Assembly: GCA_947589625.1 (NCBI GenBank)
Contig: CANQCM010000017.1
Coordinates: forward strand, 1 to 12,898
Reading direction: 5' to 3'
Length of the DNA stretch: 12,898 nucleotides
Source of the DNA: an uncultured Alphaproteobacteria bacterium
GTDB taxonomy: Bacteria; Pseudomonadota; Alphaproteobacteria; Rs-D84
The translations under genes and the position numbers were made by a program. The notes under the pieces are model-generated. The model was given only the letters and a program-made list of their open reading frames with translations, searched no databases and had not been told where the DNA came from. Numbering within the stretch: position 1 is the stretch's first letter; each line of letters starts with the position of its first letter. Shown in pieces: positions 6,724 to 12,898 of the stretch.

Positions 6724-8505
6724 ATGAATTTATTTGATTCATCTTTTTTGTGTCTGGATATTGGCACACAATTTGTTCGTGGTGTTGCCCAACGCGTACG
6801 CAACGGCAGAATTGACAGCGCCGCCATGTATTCCATGGACAGTTTTGATACAGTATATGCCCTAAAATGCGTGATTGATGAACTGGAACGGCAAATCGGC
6901 ACACATTTTGACAGTGCATATATCACAGGTGACTTTGGCGAAATTCATTTTGATATGTCTGCCAAAAGTACTTTATGGAACGGCGAACATAAAATCACCC
7001 CAAACGATATTCGCGCCCAAATTTCCAAGATAGTTGCGCCTGAAAATTATTTCCCAATGCATATTGTGCCATTACGATATGACACACAATCTGCGCGAAA
7101 TATTTCTGCGCCTGTGGGTTATACAGACAGACAGCTAATTTCTGCATTTGGCGCATTGTTTTATCCCCAATCAAGACTCAGCGAGATTTTATCCTTCCTG
7201 CGCCGTGCGCACATTCAATCGGCTGGATTTTTTGACCCTCAATTTGTACAAAACGCTGCATTTCGCACCGCTGGTCAAACCACAATGTTTATTGATTTTG
7301 GTGCGGCATTTACATCGGCGTCTATTTGGTCTGACCGTGGCCCGATGTGGTACACTAAAATTCCATTAGGCGGAAACGCAATCACATCTGAAATGGCGGA
7401 AAAATTAAATATAGATTTCAATATTGCAAATCGCATATTTCAATCTGTGGCAAGTATGTTGCCCAAAGAAATGGACAGATTTACCCCCGCCGACACAGAA
7501 TACGAATTTTCTCGCGATGATGTGAACGATATAATAATTCCAATGATTTCAGATATCGTTTTGCAAATTCAGCAATCTTGCGCGCCAGCAATTGAAAAAT
7601 ATAAACCTGTAAAAATAATTATATCTGGTGGTGGCGCAGAAATAGAATCTATTGCAGATTATGTTGAACATATCTTTGGTCTGTCCGTCACGAACATGCA
7701 CGCCGATGCATCTGTGCGCGCATTGGCGGCATATATCTGGAATTGCGAAGATGCTCATCGTGCTGCATATATCGCACGCAGCGAACGCATGCACAGAATA
7801 AATCAAAAACTGGGCAAACTGTTTCACCGCCGCCGCAGTACGCGACCGCGTTTTATACCAATTATGCCCAGCACACTATGCTTTAATATGGCCAGTCCCG
7901 TCACCTATACAATGTTCAAATCTGGCGGCATCAGCATAATTCATGTTGATATTATGGACGGTTTATATGTTGACAGGATTGCTGGCAGTATTGACGAATT
8001 AAAAAACATACGCGCACAAACAGACGCACACTTGCATGTTCATCTGATGACAGAAAGCCCAGATATTTGGGCGTCAGACGCAATTGCTGCTGGTGCTGAT
8101 ACGGTAATTTTATCAACCAATACATCAGGTCTGCGCGATGCAATTCGTCATGTGCATTCATCTGGTCATCGGGTTGGCATCGCAATAAATCCAGAAACAC
8201 CCATTTCAATTGTCAAAGATGTGTTGCGCGAACTGGACGAAGTAATGATAATGGGTGTATCGCCTGGCGCCGCAGGTCAACCATTTGACCCCAGTGTTCT
8301 AAATAAAATCAAGGTTCTGAACAACACACGAAAAACATACAAATTAAAATTAAAAATTTCTGTTGATGGCGGAATTGATAACATCACTGCACAACAATGC
8401 TGGAACGCAGGGGCTGATCTATTGGTCAGCGGTTCTTATCTGGCACAGAGTAACGATTTCCCGTTGGCGGTTCAAAGCCTGCTGCCGCAAAACAAGAAAA
8501 AATAA
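6724..8505 (+). CDS. FtsA fused to ribulose-phosphate 3-epimerase
   Basis: One uninterrupted 593-residue frame. Residues 1-370 are FtsA, the actin-like membrane tether of FtsZ: phosphate-1 LDIGT (11-15), domain 1C (about 82-165), phosphate-2 region IDFGAAFTSAS (190-200), PLGGNAITSEMA (214-225) and adenosine motif ISGGGAEIES (300-309). Residues 352-369 form a basic amphipathic helix like the FtsA membrane-targeting tail, but here internal. Residues 376-593 are a complete Rpe TIM barrel, interconverting ribulose-5-phosphate and xylulose-5-phosphate: PSTL (S383), HVDIMDG (H407, D409, M411), HVHLM (H440), MGVSPG, ISVDGG (D548) and LVSGS (phosphate-binding). The metal ligands and both catalytic aspartates are present. 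The Met at 381 has no ribosome-binding site and would remove most of the first barrel strand, so separate translation is unlikely. The phosphate-2 loop lacks the usual GGGT. Confidence 0.9.
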   Translation: MNLFDSSFLCLDIGTQFVRGVAQRVRNGRIDSAAMYSMDSFDTVYALKCVIDELERQIGTHFDSAYITGDFGEIHFDMSAKSTLWNGEHKITPNDIRAQISKIVAPENYFPMHIVPLRYDTQSARNISAPVGYTDRQLISAFGALFYPQSRLSEILSFLRRAHIQSAGFFDPQFVQNAAFRTAGQTTMFIDFGAAFTSASIWSDRGPMWYTKIPLGGNAITSEMAEKLNIDFNIANRIFQSVASMLPKEMDRFTPADTEYEFSRDDVNDIIIPMISDIVLQIQQSCAPAIEKYKPVKIIISGGGAEIESIADYVEHIFGLSVTNMHADASVRALAAYIWNCEDAHRAAYIARSERMHRINQKLGKLFHRRRSTRPRFIPIMPSTLCFNMASPVTYTMFKSGGISIIHVDIMDGLYVDRIAGSIDELKNIRAQTDAHLHVHLMTESPDIWASDAIAAGADTVILSTNTSGLRDAIRHVHSSGHRVGIAINPETPISIVKDVLRELDEVMIMGVSPGAAGQPFDPSVLNKIKVLNNTRKTYKLKLKISVDGGIDNITAQQCWNAGADLLVSGSYLAQSNDFPLAVQSLLPQNKKK

Positions 8506-8531
8506 AACCCCACCAAAAAATGGTGGGATTT
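8497..8531 (-). terminator. Intrinsic terminator for the uvrB-tsaE/RNA transcript
   Basis: On the minus strand CCCACCA (8527-8521) pairs with TGGTGGG (8515-8509) around a TTTTT loop; the stem extends by four more pairs including one G-U. It is followed by G, TTTT, A, TTTTTT (8508-8497). The U-tract lies only on the minus-strand side; on the plus strand the hairpin is followed by ATTTAT, so it is at best a weak terminator for ftsA-rpe. It overlaps the end of the ftsA-rpe coding sequence. Confidence 0.75.
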
Positions 8532-8629
8532 ATAAACGCTGTATACGTTTATGCATGTAATCCACAGGGATTTGGGTTCGGGGCCTAGCAAGCCCATACA
8601 CAGCGTCAGTTACGAATAAGCATACTCGT
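8497..8629 (-). ncRNA. Candidate structured RNA downstream of tsaE
   Basis: The minus strand of the gap after tsaE folds into several hairpins before the terminator. A 7-bp hairpin (8629-8623 with 8618-8612, loop TGCT) comes first. An 11-bp helix, CGCTGTGTATG (8605-8595) with CGTATACAGCG (8547-8537), encloses two further hairpins: GGGCTTGCTAGGCCC (8595-8581, sharing its first base with the helix) and AATCCCTGTGGATT (8572-8559). Three of these stems use G-U pairs (four in all) that would be A-C mismatches on the plus strand, so the RNA is read from the minus strand. No Rfam family was recognised; 6S RNA and other regulatory RNAs could not be confirmed. A weak CATAAT -10 (8642-8637) lacks a clear -35, so it may be a processed 3' UTR of uvrB-tsaE. 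Confidence 0.45.
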
Positions 8630-8681
8630 GATTATAATTATGGATTTTTTTTAGTTTTTTACCACAGGCACCTTTTCCCAA

Positions 8682-9080
8682 TTATTTTTCCACGCGAATT
8701 TTGCGTCCATTGCCATGTTCCGTAATATATATATGAATAGTGTCTGGCGGCAAAATATCAGATGCAATCTCGGGCCATTCAATAAATGTTATATCGTTGC
8801 GCATTGCGTATTCCAGCCCAATTTCAGTCAGTTCTGACGCATCGCATATGCGATATAAATCAAAATGAGAAATGCCGTCATAATTTTGCACCAATGTAAA
8901 TGTCGGACTTGGAACAACAGTATCCGCGCCCCGTAAAGTTTGAATTATTGTGCGCACGATTTCTGATTTACCCATTCCTAAATCACCATGCAATGCCACG
9001 GTTACAGGCGCATGCAAAGTCTTCGCAAAATCTGCAGCAAATTGACGAGTTTCTTGTAAACTGTTTGTTATATATTCCAT
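8682..9080 (-). CDS. tsaE: tRNA t6A biosynthesis ATPase TsaE
   Basis: TsaE is the ATPase that works with TsaB and TsaD to make N6-threonylcarbamoyladenosine at position 37 of ANN-decoding tRNAs in the cytoplasm. The 132-residue protein shows Walker A G-D-L-G-M-G-K-S (32-39), S-P-T-F-T-L-V (58-64), H-F-D-L-Y-R (72-77, with the conserved Asp at 74) and F-I-E-W-P-E (99-104), all diagnostic of the family. Its length is close to the typical 140-160. It begins 3 bp after the uvrB stop, with GGTGG about 8 nt before its ATG, so it is in an operon with uvrB; this pairing is probably one of convenience. Confidence 0.93.
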   Translation of the reverse strand: MEYITNSLQETRQFAADFAKTLHAPVTVALHGDLGMGKSEIVRTIIQTLRGADTVVPSPTFTLVQNYDGISHFDLYRICDASELTEIGLEYAMRNDITFIEWPEIASDILPPDTIHIYITEHGNGRKIRVEK

Positions 9081-9083
9081 TTT

Positions 9084-11072
9084 TTATTCCACCAATAATA
9101 AATCGTCTTCTAATTTACGAATTGCATCACGATATTCAGATGCAGTTTCAAATTCCAAATCTTCGGCAGCTTTGCGCATTTTGCGCGTCAGATTCTTGAT
9201 TTCTTTACGAATAGATTCCGCGTCCATAACACCACTGGCACTATAGACAAATTTGCGTGCCTTGTCTGTTTTTTCCTGCTTGTCGCCAACTTCGTCAAAC
9301 ACAGCCTTGATCACAGTTGTTGGTGTGATATTATGCGCCGCGTTATACGCCATTTGTTTTTCGCGCCGCCGCGCCGTTTCATCAATTGCCGCACGCATAG
9401 AATCTGTTATCGTGTCTGCATACATAATCACACGACCGTTTGCATTACGCGCCGCGCGCCCAATTGTCTGAATCAGCGAACGCGTAGAACGCAAAAACCC
9501 TTCTTTATCTGCGTCCATAATTGCAACCAGTTCGCATTCTGGCACATCTAATCCTTCGCGTAACAAATTAATACCCACCAAAACATCATATTTCCCCAGA
9601 CGCAAATCGCGCAATAATTCAATACGTTCCAGCGTTTCAATATCACTGTGCAGATAACGCGCCCGAACACCATTTTCATTCAAATAATCGGTTAACTGTT
9701 CTGCCATTTTTTTGGTAAGTGTGGTAACCAGCACACGCCCAGATGTTTGTTTAATCGCGTCTAATAAATCATCAACTTGATGTGCAGTGGGACGAACATC
9801 GATAACGGGGTCCAGTAATCCCGTGGGGCGAATAACTTGTTCAGCGACAATACCGCCCGATTGCGCCAATTCCCATTCCGCAGGTGTCGCAGAAACAAAT
9901 ATCGTTTGCGGACGCAATGCGTCCCATTCTTCAAATGTCAACGGTCTGTTATCAATACACGCGGGCAGACGAAAACCATATTGCGACAGTGTTTCTTTAC
10001 GCGCCCTGTCCCCACGCGACATTGCACCAATTTGCGGTACAGTCACATGACTTTCATCAATAAATAAAATTGCGTCTTTTGGCAGATATTCAAACAATGT
10101 TGGTGGTGGTTGGCCAGGCAGTCGCCCAGACAAATATCGTGAATAGTTTTCAATTCCGCGACAAGTTCCTGTGGATTCCATCATTTCAATATCAAAATTC
10201 ACGCGTTCTTTTAATCGTTGTTCTTCCAAATATTTCATATTGTCATGAAAATATTTCAACCGTTCGTCCAGATCTTCACGAATTTGTCCAATTGCCTGTA
10301 ATATTGACGGCATCGGCGTTGCATAGTGTGTATTAGGATACACAGACACATAATCCAGTTTATGCAATTTTGCACCTGTTAGTGTATCAAATTCCCAAAT
10401 ATCATCAATTTCATCACCAAAAAATGATATTTTCCATGCGCGGTCAAGACTATGTGATGGAAACACGTCCAGTGTATCGCCACGAACACGAAAATCACCG
10501 CGTTCAAACGCAATATCGTTGCGCTTGTATTGAATATCAACCAGCCCACGCATAACATCATTTATTGACATCTTGTCGCCAACCCGTAATGTCAATTTCA
10601 TGCCAGAATATTGCTCGGGCGAACCCATACCATAAATTGCAGACACACTGGACACAACAACAACATCGCGTTTTTCCAGCATTGCACGCGTGGCACTGTG
10701 GCGCATACGATCCAGTTGCTCGTTAATAGACGCGTCTTTATCAATATATGTGTCTGTTGTGGGTAAATATGCCTCGGGCTGGTAATAATCATAATACGAA
10801 ACGAAATATTCAACATGATTATGTGGAAAGAAAGATTTCATTTCAGTGTATAACTGCGCCGCCAGAATTTTATTTGGCGCCATAATCATTGCAGGACGAC
10901 CCAATTCGGCAATAATATTTGCCATTGTAAATGTTTTACCTGAACCAGTAACCCCCAACAATACCTGATTTTTTCGCCCTTCGCGTACGCCAGCGACCAA
11001 TTCAGATATTGCGGTGGGCTGGTCGCCCATCGGCTTGTAATTACTTTCAAGATTAAATATTTTTTTATTCAC
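9084..11072 (-). CDS. uvrB: Excinuclease ABC subunit UvrB
   Basis: UvrB is the damage-verifying helicase-like subunit of nucleotide excision repair. It receives damage from UvrA and recruits UvrC for incision. Numbering here includes the two optional leading residues. Visible features: Walker A GVTGSGKT (42-49), the beta-hairpin region YYDYYQPEAYLP to RMRHSAT (95-130) that probes the strand, DESH (341-344), VLVTTLTKKMAE, LREGLDVPE and QTIGRAAR of the C-terminal helicase half, and a C-terminal UVR motif (about 625-660) that binds UvrC. The length is near the usual 670. There is no ATG at the start. GTG at 11072 gives the same N-terminal length as known UvrB proteins; a TTG at 11078 adds two residues. 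No Shine-Dalgarno is visible, and a weak TTGCTT-16-TATATT promoter (11107-11080) would make the message nearly leaderless. Confidence 0.96.
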   Translation of the reverse strand: MNKKIFNLESNYKPMGDQPTAISELVAGVREGRKNQVLLGVTGSGKTFTMANIIAELGRPAMIMAPNKILAAQLYTEMKSFFPHNHVEYFVSYYDYYQPEAYLPTTDTYIDKDASINEQLDRMRHSATRAMLEKRDVVVVSSVSAIYGMGSPEQYSGMKLTLRVGDKMSINDVMRGLVDIQYKRNDIAFERGDFRVRGDTLDVFPSHSLDRAWKISFFGDEIDDIWEFDTLTGAKLHKLDYVSVYPNTHYATPMPSILQAIGQIREDLDERLKYFHDNMKYLEEQRLKERVNFDIEMMESTGTCRGIENYSRYLSGRLPGQPPPTLFEYLPKDAILFIDESHVTVPQIGAMSRGDRARKETLSQYGFRLPACIDNRPLTFEEWDALRPQTIFVSATPAEWELAQSGGIVAEQVIRPTGLLDPVIDVRPTAHQVDDLLDAIKQTSGRVLVTTLTKKMAEQLTDYLNENGVRARYLHSDIETLERIELLRDLRLGKYDVLVGINLLREGLDVPECELVAIMDADKEGFLRSTRSLIQTIGRAARNANGRVIMYADTITDSMRAAIDETARRREKQMAYNAAHNITPTTVIKAVFDEVGDKQEKTDKARKFVYSASGVMDAESIRKEIKNLTRKMRKAAEDLEFETASEYRDAIRKLEDDLLLVE

Positions 11073-11097
11073 AACCAATAATATAATTCATTATAAT
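11068..11097 (+). promoter_or_regulatory. Predicted promoter of the AsmA-like gene, with palindromic -10 region
   Basis: TTCACA (11068-11073, one mismatch to TTGACA), an 18 bp spacer and a perfect TATAAT (11092-11097). The expected start is near 11104, leaving a leader of about 23 nt with a GAGGGAG ribosome-binding site (11108-11114), 12 nt before the ATG. The -10 sits in the perfect palindrome TTCATTATAATGAA (11087-11100), which therefore shows a TATAAT on both strands between the divergent uvrB and AsmA-like genes. Confidence 0.5.
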
Positions 11098-11126
11098 GAA
11101 AAAGCAAGAGGGAGAATATTGCTGAA

Positions 11127-12898
11127 ATGGCATTAAAACCACGCACAAAACACAAGATTTTTTGGACAGGCATAATTTGCGCAGCATCACTGGTGGTGGC
11201 AACGATTATGATTCCGCCAATGATTACACTGAATAAATTAAAGCCTAATATTGAATCTGCGATTTTGGAACAAACATCAATACCTGCAAAAATAAACGGC
11301 AATGTTCATTTCAGCCTATTGGGACACACAACAATTGTTGCGCATAATGTTGAATTACCAAATGGCACAATTGGCGCAGTAATGTTTACTGTTCCTTTCC
11401 GCAGTATATTTAATCTGGCGTCTGCGCCATTGACAGGCGACATTGCAATTTATAATGCCAATATTTTGTCCGATACAATTATTCCGAAAATCACAGACCA
11501 CGACATTGAAATTCATGATTCTAATATTGTGTTTCTGGGGCGCGACCATGAAATAATTCATGCCAAATTATCGGGTGGTCATTTAACAGGCACTATGCGC
11601 ATAAATAATCATAAATTTGATGTAGATTTTTCGCCTGACGCATATTATATGCACAATCACGATGACAGATTTGATGTGTCTGGACAATTATTTGAAAACG
11701 GCACATCGCGTGGCAATTTAACATTACACACATCGCGATTAAATGAAATAATTGGTGTGCCGTATCCTGATTTCGGAAACGATGTAAACTTGCGCGCAAA
11801 TTACGAATGGGATGGCAAATTTGGTTTCAAGTTTTCTGACATTGCCACAGATAATTTTTCAGGCAACATTGAAATTTCGCCTGACGGGTCGCGTAATATT
11901 CAAATTGTGGCAAATGATGTTGATTGGGATTTTTCTTTCTTGACGCGCCCCAGTGATTTATACAACCGCGCGACACTAGACATTGATATGCATGGCAAAT
12001 TAAAATTTGCAAATCGTGAATTTGAGCATGTGAAAATAAACGCAATTGGTACGCCTGATGTTTTACAGATATCAAATATTATTGCCGACAATATCGCAAT
12101 AAATGGCGGATACATTGATTCAGACGGCGCACATAATATTATGATTTCAATGCCGTTTGACGGTGCGCCTGCAACATGTTTGTTTTCTGGCGCACCAAAT
12201 AAATGGAATTGCCACCAGTTTATGTATAAAAATCTAACTGGGAATTTAACCGTAGACGGCGATGATTTTACAATCTTTATAACATCGCCCGACAACATGC
12301 CAGAACGCAAAACATTATCTGCGCAATTAAAAAAACTGGGAAACCACGGCACGGTGAATTTTTCATTTAATGATGTTGGTGGGTCTTATAAATATGACGC
12401 CACAGGTAATAGCGAAATAAAATACGATTTTGCGCGAAATAAAAATTTGAATTGGTTAAAAACAAATATAACAATTCTGCCAGAACATATGCAGACCGCC
12501 ATGGGCGATTTCGTATGGGACGAAAACAACAGTATGCGCTTTATGCCATACAATAAAAAATGGGCATTGGCGATACTAGATGGTTGGTTTTATATTACTG
12601 GTCAAAATTTCCACGATTTATTTCCAGACATAGATTTGCAATCGTTAAACAACGCACCGTACACAATTTCTGGATTATTTAATGGCGACAATATTTCAGA
12701 TTTAATTATAAATATCGCAGGTCATGAATTTCATGGCGCGGCGGTTGATGGACGCATAACATTAAAAACAAAAATACTAAATCTTGATACATTTTTATCG
12801 CAACAATTTACAGATAATTATTCTGATTTAGAATTTTTAACAACATCGCCAATTATGATTCCATTTGAATTGGGCGCAACATTGTCATTGTCTGCAGA
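11127..12898 (+). CDS. AsmA-like outer-membrane assembly protein (3' end cut by window)
   Basis: An open frame runs from the ATG at 11127 to the right edge (about 590 codons) with no stop. The N-terminus has a basic start and a single TM at about 11-31, then the typical AsmA opening: helix NKLKPNIESAILEQTSIPAK, I-N-G-N-V-H-F-S-L-L-G, then V-E-L-P-N-G and the R-S-I-F-N-L segment. The remainder is a long series of beta strands rich in Asn, Asp and Ile, as in the AsmA/TamB/VPS13-like bridging proteins, which are thought to carry phospholipids between membranes. The N-in, periplasmic arrangement fits a role in outer-membrane homeostasis. Family members usually exceed 600 residues, so an unseen C-terminal part remains. 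An alternative is another AsmA-fold protein, such as a YhdP or TamB relative; the N-terminus favours AsmA. Confidence 0.82.
   Translation, partial: MALKPRTKHKIFWTGIICAASLVVATIMIPPMITLNKLKPNIESAILEQTSIPAKINGNVHFSLLGHTTIVAHNVELPNGTIGAVMFTVPFRSIFNLASAPLTGDIAIYNANILSDTIIPKITDHDIEIHDSNIVFLGRDHEIIHAKLSGGHLTGTMRINNHKFDVDFSPDAYYMHNHDDRFDVSGQLFENGTSRGNLTLHTSRLNEIIGVPYPDFGNDVNLRANYEWDGKFGFKFSDIATDNFSGNIEISPDGSRNIQIVANDVDWDFSFLTRPSDLYNRATLDIDMHGKLKFANREFEHVKINAIGTPDVLQISNIIADNIAINGGYIDSDGAHNIMISMPFDGAPATCLFSGAPNKWNCHQFMYKNLTGNLTVDGDDFTIFITSPDNMPERKTLSAQLKKLGNHGTVNFSFNDVGGSYKYDATGNSEIKYDFARNKNLNWLKTNITILPEHMQTAMGDFVWDENNSMRFMPYNKKWALAILDGWFYITGQNFHDLFPDIDLQSLNNAPYTISGLFNGDNISDLIINIAGHEFHGAAVDGRITLKTKILNLDTFLSQQFTDNYSDLEFLTTSPIMIPFELGATLSLSA

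Noticed and set aside
7864..8505. Rpe translated separately from the internal ATG at 7864
   Set aside because: No ribosome-binding site precedes it, and starting there would remove most of the first barrel strand. The continuous frame with FtsA is simpler.
8509..8527. Terminator for the plus-strand ftsA-rpe transcript
   Set aside because: On the plus strand the hairpin is followed by ATTTAT rather than a T-run; the strong U-tract is on the minus-strand side.
8537..8605. tRNA-like or SRP-like RNA in the gap after ftsA-rpe
   Set aside because: The size and the three-way junction are suggestive, but no anticodon arm, CCA-type acceptor end or SRP conserved loop is present.
11900..12352. Minus-strand open frame of 150 codons opposite the AsmA-like gene
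   Set aside because: It overlaps a continuous 590-codon AsmA-like frame and shows no domain, ribosome-binding site or operon context.

Overview
The window reads as a fragment of a chromosome from an AT-rich diderm (Gram-negative) bacterium. LolD plus a LolC/E-type permease, an AsmA-like protein, lipoproteins and a secretin-like protein all require an outer membrane. The compact FtsQ and FtsA, several genes whose predicted promoters leave almost no leader, and a single LolC/E-type permease beside LolD suggest an Alphaproteobacterium, perhaps a host-associated uncultured lineage; this placement is inference. Genes are tightly packed: the largest non-coding gap is 176 bp (8506-8681). No insertion sequence, CRISPR, tRNA or rRNA was seen.

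Layout. (1) 1-1819, minus strand: one promoter drives a membrane-anchored repeat protein, a secreted cysteine-rich repeat protein and a YjbR/MmcQ-family protein that runs off the left edge. (2) 1822-5580, minus strand: an operon of a small unknown protein, a secretin-like lipoprotein, a LolC/E-type permease and LolD. (3) 5564-8505, plus strand: a small lipoprotein, then ftsQ and a gene whose single frame encodes FtsA followed by a full-length ribulose-phosphate 3-epimerase (Rpe). ftsZ does not follow. (4) 8497-11107, minus strand: uvrB and tsaE, followed by a strongly folded RNA segment and an intrinsic terminator. (5) 11068-12898, plus strand: an AsmA-like gene, divergent from uvrB and cut by the right edge.

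The common theme is the cell envelope: lipoprotein export (Lol), outer-membrane assembly (AsmA-like, secretin-like), division (FtsQ, FtsA) and several exported proteins of unknown role. UvrB and TsaE are housekeeping genes for DNA repair and tRNA t6A modification. The two strongest points of novelty are the FtsA-Rpe fusion (6724-8505), which keeps the catalytic residues expected of the epimerase, and the structured RNA downstream of tsaE, where G-U pairs in three stems point to the minus strand.
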